This document shows positions 1 to 7,065 of a stretch of 22,272 bases of DNA, one piece after another. Below the pieces are notes generated by a model. It did no database searches. It was not told where the DNA came from and saw nothing but the letters and a program-made list of their open reading frames with translations. A program made the translations under genes and the position numbers. The stretch's first letter is position 1; each line of letters opens with the position of its first letter. Source of the stretch: a virus; IMG/VR virus record IMGVR_UViG_3300042891_000690, positions 1 to 22,272 of that record; one strand, given 5' to 3'.

Positions 1-2
1 TA

Positions 3-11
3 TGGTATAAT
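3..11 (+). promoter_or_regulatory. extended -10 promoter for the first + operon
   Basis: A TG at 3-4, one base, then a perfect TATAAT at 6-11. Transcription would begin near 18, about 30 bases before the ATG at 50. The -35 region lies outside the window. The same TGN-TATAAT form recurs elsewhere in the window. Confidence 0.6.
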
Positions 12-49
12 AAATATCTGATTATTTATAATCACTATCAAAGGAAATC

Positions 50-199
50 ATGGCAGAAGAAAAAAGTTCAAGGCCTAGAGTTATTGTAGATGTAAACAAG
101 CATGGAATTAGGCGAGAACGAAACATAGATTTTGTTAAGAAAAAGTTTAAAGATGAAGATGAGTTGAATCCTAAACGTAAAAAGAAAAACCAAAAGTGA
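50..199 (+). CDS. small highly charged protein, unknown function (49 aa)
   Basis: A 49-residue ORF starting at ATG 50, preceded by an AAGGA ribosome site at about 41-45 and by an extended -10 promoter at the window start. The product is very basic and hydrophilic, starts MAEEKSSRP and ends in a lysine-rich tail (KRKKKNQK). It has no membrane segment and no cysteine. The stop overlaps the GTG start of the next gene by four bases (GTGA), so the two are probably translationally coupled. I recognise no family. The start and operon position make it a likely real gene; the basic tail would fit nucleic-acid binding, but that is a guess. Confidence 0.65.
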   Translation: MAEEKSSRPRVIVDVNKHGIRRERNIDFVKKKFKDEDELNPKRKKKNQK

Positions 200-405
200 C
201 AACAACTCCTTTTTCAGTTATAAAAAATATGTTATGGGATGATTATGGATATACTCTTTCAGATGATCCTTCATATATGACTAAAAAAATTATTGACAAA
301 TTAGAAAATAATGGATATAAAATTATTCCTTTTATCTTAAATGATAATCCTGATGGAATGAACGGTAGAGAAAGTAATCCTAATAGACAAGGGCTAGATC
401 AATGA
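196..405 (+). CDS. small protein of unknown function (69 aa)
   Basis: The start is GTG at 196, inside a GTGA overlap with the gene before, and no clear ribosome site precedes it. An internal ATG at 229 (MLWDDYGYTL) is a possible alternative start giving 58 residues. The middle part (YMTKKIIDKLENNGYKIIPF) looks like one amphipathic helix followed by a strand. The end is polar (NPNRQGLDQ). The stop overlaps the ATG of the thioredoxin gene (ATGA, 402-405), so it belongs to the same operon. I do not recognise it. Confidence 0.6.
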   Translation: MTTTPFSVIKNMLWDDYGYTLSDDPSYMTKKIIDKLENNGYKIIPFILNDNPDGMNGRESNPNRQGLDQ

Positions 406-653
406 AACAGTTAATGCATTTTACTGCAAAATGGTGCACTCCATGCAAAGCAATGGAACCTGTTATTGAAGATTTCAGACGTAGACATCCAGATGTTATT
501 TATACTAAGGTAGATATTGATGATGATATGCAAACTGCGGTTGATTTTGCTGTAATGGGTGTTCCAACATTTATATCTATTATTGATGAAAATTTATTTG
601 AAAGAAAAAGTGGTCGGGCTACTATATTTCAATTAGAGGCATTGTTTAATTAA
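402..653 (+). CDS. thioredoxin-like protein
   Basis: An 83-residue minimal thioredoxin fold. The redox motif is WCTPCK, with cysteines at residues 12 and 15. The conserved cis-proline loop is VPTF (Pro55), and a typical strand VDIDDD lies between them. Such short thioredoxins are common in phages. They act in the cytoplasm as disulfide reductants, for example for a ribonucleotide reductase or as a polymerase partner. The gene overlaps its upstream neighbour by ATGA and its downstream neighbour by one base (TAATG), so it sits in a coupled operon with an SGNH-like gene. The partner protein cannot be told from the window. Family assignment is firm; the role is inferred. Confidence 0.9.
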   Translation: MKQLMHFTAKWCTPCKAMEPVIEDFRRRHPDVIYTKVDIDDDMQTAVDFAVMGVPTFISIIDENLFERKSGRATIFQLEALFN

Positions 654-1450
654 TGCAAACACATAAGGATTTTTTTGAACTTGACAAAGTTACTTGGGGT
701 CCATACTTAGATAAACAAGGACAAACAAAAAACAATATTCTTTATAGAAAAAATAACTATGAATATCGATGTGATGATTTTACCAATAAGCATGATAAAA
801 AACATATTTTATTTTCTGGTTGTTCTATGACTGCTGGCAATGGATTAGAAGAGTCTGAAGTTTGGTCTAAAATGTTATATAAAGAACTAAATAAAAATAA
901 TACACATTCTGGATATTTTAATTTAGCAATTTCTGGTCATTCTGTTGCAAAAATAATTCACAATTTATTTAAATATTTTAAATTATTTGGAAATCCAGAA
1001 ACTATTTTTTTGTTATTGCCACCCATAGATAGAGAGGATGCTTTTTATAAAGATAATGTTTGTGAAGAAATGTTTTTTTATAACTACCTTATGCTTGAAC
1101 AGTATTGTTTTTCTAATAAAATAACATTAATAACAACATTTTGGAAAGACTATCAAGATAGAAAAATTTCTTATAAATTTTTAAAATATAAATGGTGGGC
1201 TTTACATCGTGAGTTTGAAAAAAAAGATGTATTTAGTTGTTTTGATACAATTTTTCAACCTTTGGCTTCTGAAAATTATACAAAAGAAATATTTAATTAT
1301 TTAGAATTAAATAAAAATCATCCAAGATTATGGGATGCAAACGATGGGGACAATAGTGCTGATATTCATCCTCATCCAGGAATAGAAAGACAATACTTAT
1401 GGTATAGAGATTTCAAAAAACAATATGAAGATTCTTTAACTATTTTATAA
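653..1450 (+). CDS. SGNH/GDSL-like hydrolase, copy 1
   Basis: A 265-residue protein with the blocks of the SGNH hydrolase fold. Block I is FSGCSMT with candidate Ser58 (GCS in place of GDS). Block II is NLAISGHS with Gly95. A terminal block DIHPHPG has candidate Asp237 and His239. The family removes acyl groups from sugars and other esters. No signal peptide is seen, so it would act in the cytoplasm, probably on an activated sugar or glycan. It resembles the product of 2857-3606 (shared pattern Y-x-Y-R-x-D-[DE]-F, then GCS). The start overlaps the thioredoxin stop by one base. The 3' end overlaps the convergent carbamoyltransferase gene by 11 bases. Exact substrate unknown. Confidence 0.7.
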   Translation: MQTHKDFFELDKVTWGPYLDKQGQTKNNILYRKNNYEYRCDDFTNKHDKKHILFSGCSMTAGNGLEESEVWSKMLYKELNKNNTHSGYFNLAISGHSVAKIIHNLFKYFKLFGNPETIFLLLPPIDREDAFYKDNVCEEMFFYNYLMLEQYCFSNKITLITTFWKDYQDRKISYKFLKYKWWALHREFEKKDVFSCFDTIFQPLASENYTKEIFNYLELNKNHPRLWDANDGDNSADIHPHPGIERQYLWYRDFKKQYEDSLTIL

Positions 1451-2876
1451 TCTTACTATTATATTTATTTTCCCAATTAACTATATCTGTTTCATCATTT
1501 AAAAGTGGTTGCCCTTTTATATTTAAACTTGTATTTAAAAGAATTGGCACTCCAGTTTCTAAATAAAATTTATTAAGGACCCTGTATAATCCTGGATGCT
1601 GTTTTTCATTTACTGTTTGAACTCTAGAAGTTCCGTCAACATGAACTACAGAAGGAATATCCTTTGGTCTTTTACATTTAACCGCATACTGCATATATGG
1701 AATAGATGTAGTTGGCATTTCAAACCATTTATCTGCCAAGTGTTCTAATACTACTGGAGCAAATGGTCTAAATTCTTGTCTTTCTTTTATTTTATTTACC
1801 CTGTTTTTTATCTCGGGATCTCTTGGGTCTGCCAAAATACTTCTATTACCAAAGGCTCTAGGACCATACTCTGCTCTTCCAGAAGCAACTGCAACTATTT
1901 TTTCTTCTTTTAAACCTTTTAAAATTTTCTCAACTGGATATGCCCCACCTAAATCATGCCCTAAATATGGACCTTCCCATTTAATATGTTTGCCATATAA
2001 CGCTGCTGCTGCACCCAATGAACTTCCAGCATCTCCTGGATTAGGCATAATCCAAACACTATCAAAGACTTCCCACAATTGTGTATTAGCAGAACAATTT
2101 AAAGCACAACCACCCATAAAAACTAAATTCTTTTTACCTGAAATTTGTTTAGCCTTTAGCATAAAATCAAGTAATCTGATTTCATATACTTTTTGAACTG
2201 CTGCTGCAATGTCAAACTTATCTTGTGCAAAAATATTATAAGGCCAATCAGATATACCTTTATGAAAATTATATTTTTGTGTATCTACATTTGGAAAATA
2301 TTCTATAACTTCTTTATAATATTTTTTCCAATCTCCATATCCTGCCATTCCCATCATAATATACTCTTCCTCATTTGGTTTTAAACCAACTAATTGAGTA
2401 AAAGCAGAATAAAATAATCCAAAACTAAATGGATAGGTTTGTTTTTCTAATAAATTAATTTTATTATTTTCTCCATTGTAGATAGACGAAGTTGTCCACT
2501 CTCCAACTGAATCCAAAACTACTATAACTGCATCATCAAACTCACTTGTAAAATATCCTGCTGCTGCATGCGAATAATGGTGATTAAAATTTGTTATCTT
2601 TATTTTTGATGTATCAAATTTAGTTTTAAATTTGGGCTTCCAATCTGAAGCACCACCAAACAGTAGCCTTGATTTTTTTAACCAAGGTTTTTCATAGTAT
2701 GCTATCTGATCTGGATACCCATATTGAAATGCATCATCAAATAATTCTTGACAATTATACCAATCGTTTTTTATTTTACTATATCTTTCAGAATGCCCTG
2801 CAAATAATATATTTCCATCTTCTATTAAAGATATAGAGGCATCATGAGAAGTTCCATTAATTCCAAGAATAATCAT
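1440..2876 (-). CDS. NodU/TobZ-family O-carbamoyltransferase
   Basis: About 478 residues, with the two domains of the family. The N-terminal Kae1-like domain opens with ILGINGTSHDAS, carries the metal-binding HHYSHAA (about residues 99-105), VVLDSVGEW and MGGCALNC, and ends near GDAGSSLGAA. The C-terminal domain has the hallmark RAEYGPRAFGNRSIL and the FRPFAPVV strand. Known members move a carbamoyl group from carbamoyl phosphate, through carbamoyl-AMP, onto a sugar hydroxyl (Nod factor, tobramycin). The start is ATG 2876 because AAAGGA lies 6 bases upstream; a TTG lies one codon earlier. The C-terminus is slightly short for the family. The gene overlaps the SGNH-like gene upstream by 20 bases. 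Likely target: a phage or host surface sugar. Confidence 0.9.
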   Translation of the reverse strand: MIILGINGTSHDASISLIEDGNILFAGHSERYSKIKNDWYNCQELFDDAFQYGYPDQIAYYEKPWLKKSRLLFGGASDWKPKFKTKFDTSKIKITNFNHHYSHAAAGYFTSEFDDAVIVVLDSVGEWTTSSIYNGENNKINLLEKQTYPFSFGLFYSAFTQLVGLKPNEEEYIMMGMAGYGDWKKYYKEVIEYFPNVDTQKYNFHKGISDWPYNIFAQDKFDIAAAVQKVYEIRLLDFMLKAKQISGKKNLVFMGGCALNCSANTQLWEVFDSVWIMPNPGDAGSSLGAAAALYGKHIKWEGPYLGHDLGGAYPVEKILKGLKEEKIVAVASGRAEYGPRAFGNRSILADPRDPEIKNRVNKIKERQEFRPFAPVVLEHLADKWFEMPTTSIPYMQYAVKCKRPKDIPSVVHVDGTSRVQTVNEKQHPGLYRVLNKFYLETGVPILLNTSLNIKGQPLLNDETDIVNWENKYNSKIIK

Positions 2877-3606
2877 CAAAAATCCTTTCTAAAACTTTAT
2901 GTGCCCAATATAAATTTTCACCTTGACCTGCATGAATATTATCTTCGGCTTGTATAAATAAATCATTATTGTTATTTTTTAAAGAATTTGCTAAAAGATA
3001 GTTTTCAACCTCTTTATTAGTAATAAGAATGTATTCTTTAAGATTAGTTAAAAGACTATTTCCAAAAATAGTTAATTCATCACGCAAAGAAAATGATTTT
3101 AAAGGTTCATAATATGCCCAACTAAACATTATAAGTTTTATATTATTAGTTTTACAATACTCTGCAAACAATTTAATAATATCAAAACAATACATAGACA
3201 TAGACTCCATAATATTTTTATTTTTAACATTTTCTTGGAGTTGGGTATAGTTTAAAATTTTTTCATCAGGAAACTTTTTTTTATTTAATACCCCATATCC
3301 TCGCCAGCATTCTGTTAAATTTAAAACTATAATATCTGGTTTTCCATATTCATTAATATAGTTTATAGTATTTTTAATTATGCTAAAATTATTATTGCCA
3401 CCAAAAGCAATATTAAAATATCCAGAACAACTAACTTTATTATCTACATAGTTATAAACAATTTTACTCCAGGTATCTTCTAAATCAAGACCTTCTCCAA
3501 ATGTTTGAGAGCATCCATTAAAAAGTAAATGCTTTGCTTTATGAGACTTAATAAATTCATCAGATCTATATGAATAAGAGTTTAAGTTATATTCTTTTGC
3601 CTGCAA
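2857..3606 (-). CDS. SGNH/GDSL-like hydrolase, copy 2 (5' end uncertain)
   Basis: Paralogue of the product of 653-1450. It has Y-S-Y-R-S-D-E-F, then block I FNGCSQT with a candidate nucleophile Ser in GCS, block II NIAFGGNN, and a terminal DNIHAG with candidate Asp and His. The coordinates use TTG 3606, the only usual start codon in the open stretch, but it lacks a ribosome site. The frame stays open upstream for another 34 codons, to a TAA at 3709-3711, with sensible protein sequence (NNWIPHSS, KILPNPAI). The true start is therefore probably upstream: either an ATT codon after AAGGA at 3701-3705, or the gene is broken at the TAA. It overlaps the carbamoyltransferase gene and probably works with it on the same sugar. 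Confidence 0.72.
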   Translation of the reverse strand: MQAKEYNLNSYSYRSDEFIKSHKAKHLLFNGCSQTFGEGLDLEDTWSKIVYNYVDNKVSCSGYFNIAFGGNNNFSIIKNTINYINEYGKPDIIVLNLTECWRGYGVLNKKKFPDEKILNYTQLQENVKNKNIMESMSMYCFDIIKLFAEYCKTNNIKLIMFSWAYYEPLKSFSLRDELTIFGNSLLTNLKEYILITNKEVENYLLANSLKNNNNDLFIQAEDNIHAGQGENLYWAHKVLERIFDDYSWN

Positions 3607-3807
3607 AAATTTTTCAGTAATTGCTGGATTTGGTAAAATTTTGATTGAAACAAAATCTTTTGAACTATGAGGAATCCAATTATTTTTTTTAATAATACAA
3701 TCCTTACTTTAATATATAAACTTTCTTTTTTTAAATTGCTTTCTTATTTTATATAATACAAAAAAATTTTTAATTTTATTTATTATTTTAAAAAATAAAG
3801 TTTTCAT
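3607..3807 (-). pseudogene. possible severed 5' part of SGNH copy 2, with in-frame TAA
   Basis: This 200-base gap carries no ORF over 60 residues, yet the frame of the SGNH-like gene continues through it. From ATG 3807 the reading is MKTLFFKIINKIKNFF, then a basic stretch ending KKRKFIY. It stops at TAA 3709-3711 (32 aa). After that the frame resumes as SKDCIIKKNNWIPHSS and runs on into the hydrolase without another stop. ATG 3807 lies only 6 bases after the stop of the preceding gene, as expected for an operon. Either one gene has been interrupted by a nonsense change, or a tiny ORF precedes a hydrolase with a rare start. An 8-T run (3683-3690) is another possible error site. Confidence 0.45.
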
Positions 3808-3813
3808 TTGTAT

Positions 3814-4245
3814 TTAGTGCTTCGTAAATCTAAAAGCAGAACCATCCCATAAAGATTTTCCAAATGCAGGTTGTGCTTCATCTTGTAAACTAAAAGCACT
3901 TCCCTCCCAAATTTTTTCTTTCCTATTTTTTTCACGATTAACTATTGCACGACTCCAACTAAAACCAGCATCTCCACCCCATGCATCCCACATAATTCTT
4001 CCATTTGATGGGAACTCTGGGCCAGAATAAAATCCTTTACCTTTTTTATCTACTTCATGACGGGAAAAGAAAGAGTATATTCTTTTAACGGTGTCAAGGG
4101 ACATTGCTGAACCATTAACAATATCTGTTGCTCTACCCCAACCAACTGGAGTTCCTGCACCTGTTGCTTTTCCATCTTCTTTCCATTTAAGAGCACGTCT
4201 TGCAGCAGCCTTCATTCCAGAAGTTGGTGTATACGTCTCAGCCAT
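3814..4245 (-). CDS. conserved phage protein, tandem W-[DE]-G-S-A-F C-terminal motifs
   Basis: 143 residues. Residues 8-100 form a conserved block seen in many phages: GMKAAARRALKWKEDGK, then VKRIYSFFSRHEVDKK, then WDAWGGDAGFSWSR. In other phages I recall this block near, or fused to, head and structural proteins, but I cannot name a proven function. The C-terminal part holds two copies of a short motif, KIWEGSAF (about residue 111) and KSLWDGSAF (about residue 130). The upstream neighbour ends with a third copy. The ATG overlaps the previous stop by one base (TAATG), so the two are co-translated. A small virion-associated protein is a reasonable guess. Confidence 0.7.
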   Translation of the reverse strand: MAETYTPTSGMKAAARRALKWKEDGKATGAGTPVGWGRATDIVNGSAMSLDTVKRIYSFFSRHEVDKKGKGFYSGPEFPSNGRIMWDAWGGDAGFSWSRAIVNREKNRKEKIWEGSAFSLQDEAQPAFGKSLWDGSAFRFTKH

Positions 4246-4793
4246 TATTTACTAAAACCTCTTGTATCAAACATACTTCCATCCCAAATTGATTTTGCTG
4301 CAACTGAGTCTGATTTGTATGTTCCACCACGACGCTTGTATTCTTGAACTACCCAAGAATTTGCAACGGCTGATGGGTATACATCAAATTTATCTTTTGC
4401 TGCCTGTACAACTCTAGCATAAAGTTTTGGATTTGATGGAGTAGATCCACCACTTCTTGGTTTAATAAAATCAGCATAGTTTGGTTTCTTTGCCTTGTCA
4501 ATTGATTCGTAATTTTCTTCCATATTAGAGTTCTCCATTTCAGTATCTTTCATATCAACAACTGTAGCATCTTTATACATCATACCAATGCTGTATGCTG
4601 TTGGTTCCCACATACCGTTTTCTTTTTCATAAATTCTAACAGACATTGCTGGATTTTCTGGTGGCATAGATTCTAAAGCATACTCTGATCCAGGTGTGCC
4701 TAATGTTCCGCCTTCATTCATGATGTGTTCTACAACTCCATGCATTACGCCTTCAGTTGTTTGCCCCATCACAAAACTTCCTTCGTATATCAT
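4245..4793 (-). CDS. phage protein with DUF5872-like C-terminal domain
   Basis: Starts at ATG 4793 (MIYEGSFVMGQ), giving 182 residues, exactly 6 bases after a TATACT -10 box and therefore leaderless. A second plausible start is ATG 4769 (MGQTTEG), which has GAAGGAAG upstream. The middle is acidic. The C-terminal 65 residues (PKLYARVVQAAKDKFDVYPS, VVQEYKRRGGTYK) match my memory of a DUF5872-type domain found in phages and large viruses, function unknown. The protein ends in KSIWDGSMFDTRGF, related to the repeats in the next gene. The longer open frame up to 4856 crosses the promoter region and is rejected. Confidence 0.7.
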   Translation of the reverse strand: MIYEGSFVMGQTTEGVMHGVVEHIMNEGGTLGTPGSEYALESMPPENPAMSVRIYEKENGMWEPTAYSIGMMYKDATVVDMKDTEMENSNMEENYESIDKAKKPNYADFIKPRSGGSTPSNPKLYARVVQAAKDKFDVYPSAVANSWVVQEYKRRGGTYKSDSVAAKSIWDGSMFDTRGFSK

Positions 4794-4808
4794 GCTTTTA
4801 GTATAGCA
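4794..4808 (-). promoter_or_regulatory. leaderless extended -10 promoter
   Basis: On the - strand TGC is followed by TATACT (4805-4800), six bases (AAAAGC), then the ATG at 4793. The predicted transcription start coincides with the A of the ATG. It faces away from the + strand promoter at 4816-4824, whose -10 box is only 13 bases away. Confidence 0.6.
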
Positions 4809-4815
4809 TATATTC

Positions 4816-4824
4816 TGGTATAAT
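4816..4824 (+). promoter_or_regulatory. extended -10 promoter for the CgeB-like glycosyltransferase
   Basis: TGG then a perfect TATAAT (4819-4824). Transcription would begin near 4831, giving a leader of about 17 bases before ATG 4848. Its -35 region would overlap the -10 box of the divergent promoter at 4794-4808. Confidence 0.6.
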
Positions 4825-4847
4825 TGTAAAACTAACGATTGGAAAAA

Positions 4848-5807
4848 ATGGCTCATATTGTATTTTTAGGTAACTTTGAAGTCTCATATAGTAGTGAGAA
4901 TCATCATGCTAAGTCTTTAGAGTCTCTTGGCCATACCGTTTGCAAATTGCAAGAAAGAACAATTAAGGATAGTTTTGTTCTTGAACAAGCAATGAATAGT
5001 GATCTTTTTATATGGGTGCATACACACGGCTGGGTGACTCCTGGAAGGCTTGGAATGGGTCACGTGCTAGAAGAGTTAAAGAAGGCTAATATCCCCACAA
5101 TGACATACCATTTAGACCTATGGTTTGGTTTAGAAAGACAGAAAGACCTAGAAGAAGATGATTTTTATAAAACAATTGGGCACTTCTTTGCAACAGATAA
5201 ATTAATGACTGATTGGTTTAATGAGAACACTAATGTTAAAGGACACTTCTTACCTGCTGGGGTATATGATAAAGAGTGTTACATCCATGAGGATTATAAT
5301 AAAGATGAGTTTGAGTATGATGTAATATTTGTTGGTAGTAAAAGGTATCATCATGAACATAAATACCGTGCAGAATTAATAGACTTTTTAAGACGAATCT
5401 ATGGTAAAAGATTTTTACACGTTGGTGGAGATGGAGACACTGGAACTGTACGTGGAAATGATTTAAATAGAATTTATGCAAAAAGTAGAGTAGCAGTTGG
5501 TGATAGTCTTAACATTGATTTTAATTATCCATACTATACAAGTGATAGATTATTTGAAAGTACTGGTCGTGGTGGATTCACTATCTACCCTCGTATTAAA
5601 GGTCTTGAAGAATATTTTATTGATGGAGAAGAAATTGTTTTTTATGAGCATGGCAATCTTGAAGATCTAAAATCTAAGATAGATCAATATCTTAGTGATG
5701 ATTTAAACAGAGAACTAATTAGATTGAATGGTCATAAAAGAACAAAGAATGAGCATACCTATGTTCATCGTTGGCACAGCATTATAAATGAACTTGGTTT
5801 GTCTTAA
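4848..5807 (+). CDS. CgeB-like glycosyltransferase (GT-B fold)
   Basis: 319 residues from ATG 4848 (MAHIVFLGNFEVSYSSENHH). A TTG at 4839 in the same frame is less likely because it lies too close to the predicted transcript start. The protein looks like the CgeB / glycosyl transferase 1_2 group: an N-terminal Rossmann-like half, then YDVIFVGSKRYHHEH, then a C-terminal nucleotide-sugar half with NFNYPYYTSDRLFESTGRG and GLEEYF. These enzymes transfer sugars from NDP-sugars in the cytoplasm; acceptor unknown. The gene is transcribed alone from its own promoter and converges on a methyltransferase gene with a 4-base gap. Probably part of the glycan cassette. Confidence 0.8.
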   Translation: MAHIVFLGNFEVSYSSENHHAKSLESLGHTVCKLQERTIKDSFVLEQAMNSDLFIWVHTHGWVTPGRLGMGHVLEELKKANIPTMTYHLDLWFGLERQKDLEEDDFYKTIGHFFATDKLMTDWFNENTNVKGHFLPAGVYDKECYIHEDYNKDEFEYDVIFVGSKRYHHEHKYRAELIDFLRRIYGKRFLHVGGDGDTGTVRGNDLNRIYAKSRVAVGDSLNIDFNYPYYTSDRLFESTGRGGFTIYPRIKGLEEYFIDGEEIVFYEHGNLEDLKSKIDQYLSDDLNRELIRLNGHKRTKNEHTYVHRWHSIINELGLS

Positions 5808-5811
5808 TAAA

Positions 5812-6348
5812 TTATTTATATATAATAATCATTAAATCATCATATCTTCCAAGATGTCTAAGATCAATTATTTTATAGTTAAAATTAGTTAAGTGTTTTA
5901 CAAGATCATCAAGATCTTCATTTGATGCAATATCTTCAATAAAATACTTGCCGCCAACAGACAATTTGTTAAAATAAATATCAAAAGTTTTTATTTGAAA
6001 TTCAGATGTGTGAACTCCATCATCTATAATATAATCAAACATATTATCTTGAAAAATATCTGCATCATTTTTTATGGTTGAATCAATTGTAAATACATTG
6101 TATGGTAAATCAGATACTGATTTTGGCAATATCCCATTAAATTCAAAATATGGATCTATTCCATATATTTTTGCATCATTAAACCATTCATCCCATAAAA
6201 CTAAAGAGCCTCCATTATGGATACCAATCTCTAACAAAACTGTTTTATCTTTTTTGTCTAACTCTTTATCGTATATTTCAATATAATTGTGACAAGTACC
6301 TTTATCTGTAGGTTTATTTAATTTTTCAAAAATAGACATTAAACTCAT
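5812..6348 (-). CDS. class I SAM-dependent methyltransferase (MycE/TylF-like)
   Basis: 178 residues with a Rossmann methyltransferase core. Motif I is LLEIGIHNGGSLVLW (about residues 38-52), followed by the acidic loop IYGIDP. The motif DYIIDDGVHTSEFQ (about 105-118) and GGKYFIEDI come next. The double-Asp and His arrangement recalls the metal-dependent sugar O-methyltransferases of macrolide and glycan pathways (MycE/TylF type). That suggests methylation of a sugar hydroxyl, though the substrate is unproven. Start ATG 6348 lies 2 bases after the stop of the upstream glycosyltransferase; an alternative ATG is at 6339. The two genes form a small operon driven from about 7011. Confidence 0.8.
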   Translation of the reverse strand: MSLMSIFEKLNKPTDKGTCHNYIEIYDKELDKKDKTVLLEIGIHNGGSLVLWDEWFNDAKIYGIDPYFEFNGILPKSVSDLPYNVFTIDSTIKNDADIFQDNMFDYIIDDGVHTSEFQIKTFDIYFNKLSVGGKYFIEDIASNEDLDDLVKHLTNFNYKIIDLRHLGRYDDLMIIIYK

Positions 6349-6350
6349 AA

Positions 6351-7004
6351 TTAAATTATTTCCTTTATTTTTGCAACATCTTTATCAAATCGAATGTTTT
6401 TATAGAGCGCATAGTTTTCTTTGTCTTGAGACTGGCTTGACCAACCTCTTAAATATGTTTCGTCTACTTGAGTTTTTTTGTTATCTGGATGAATATGCTC
6501 CCAAACAACATTATCAAAATAGTTTATGCTTCCTATAGCAGTGCCCAAGTCTAACCAAAACTTATCTATATACGAGTGTTTTAATTCTGGTGGTGCCATA
6601 TACCCAATACGCTTAATAATTTCAGAACTTATTACTGAGCATGTAGGCAGTTCTTCTTTTTTATAAAGGTCGTTGCCATAAGATATACCAATTTTTTTTG
6701 ATAGTGGATTTATTAACATTTTATCCCACGCATATGTTTGCAAGAGGTGATCGTCTCCAATAAATGAAATAAACTTATAATCATTACAGTATTTTTTAGA
6801 AACTATGTTTAATTTTTCATTAAGCATTAGTGGTTCGCCTACTTCATAGATAACGTTGTCAAACCTTAAATAATTAGATTCATCATCAAAATCAAGGATA
6901 AAACAAACATCGCTAACTGTAGAATTTTTAAAAAAATACTCTAAAAACCTTTCTTGATTTTTGGGCCTTCCTCTGGATGGCACCAATACAAGTAAATCCT
7001 TCAT
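6351..7004 (-). CDS. glycosyltransferase-like protein (GT-A fold)
   Basis: 217 residues. The N-terminus MKDLLVLVPSRGRPKNQERF is typical of GT-A type sugar transferases. FISFIGDDHLLQTYAWD (GDDH at about residues 83-86) supplies the expected acidic metal and nucleotide motif, and a VVWEHIHPDN segment near the C-terminus fits the last metal-binding His. The ATG at 7004 lies 6 bases after a TACAAT -10 box, so the mRNA is predicted to be leaderless. It forms an operon with the downstream methyltransferase and is transcribed away from the epimerase gene at 7066. Donor and acceptor are unknown. Confidence 0.75.
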   Translation of the reverse strand: MKDLLVLVPSRGRPKNQERFLEYFFKNSTVSDVCFILDFDDESNYLRFDNVIYEVGEPLMLNEKLNIVSKKYCNDYKFISFIGDDHLLQTYAWDKMLINPLSKKIGISYGNDLYKKEELPTCSVISSEIIKRIGYMAPPELKHSYIDKFWLDLGTAIGSINYFDNVVWEHIHPDNKKTQVDETYLRGWSSQSQDKENYALYKNIRFDKDVAKIKEII

Positions 7005-7019
7005 TTAAACATTGTATCA
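7005..7019 (-). promoter_or_regulatory. leaderless extended -10 promoter
   Basis: On the - strand TGA precedes TACAAT (7016-7011), then six bases (GTTTAA), then ATG 7004. This is the same geometry as at 4794-4808 and 16825-16839. Confidence 0.55.
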
Positions 7020-7029
7020 CAAGACCTTG

Positions 7030-7038
7030 TGCTATAAT
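7030..7038 (+). promoter_or_regulatory. extended -10 promoter for the epimerase operon
   Basis: TGC then a perfect TATAAT (7033-7038), about 27 bases before ATG 7066. The box is part of a 12-base palindrome TATAATATTATA (7033-7044). It lies 16 bases from the divergent -10 box at 7011-7016. Confidence 0.6.
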
Positions 7039-7065
7039 ATTATAGAACTAAACAGATAGGGTAAT

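Noticed and set aside
1990-2384. Two short + frames inside the carbamoyltransferase gene
   Set aside because: Antisense shadows of a well-supported gene, with no start signal and poor protein quality.
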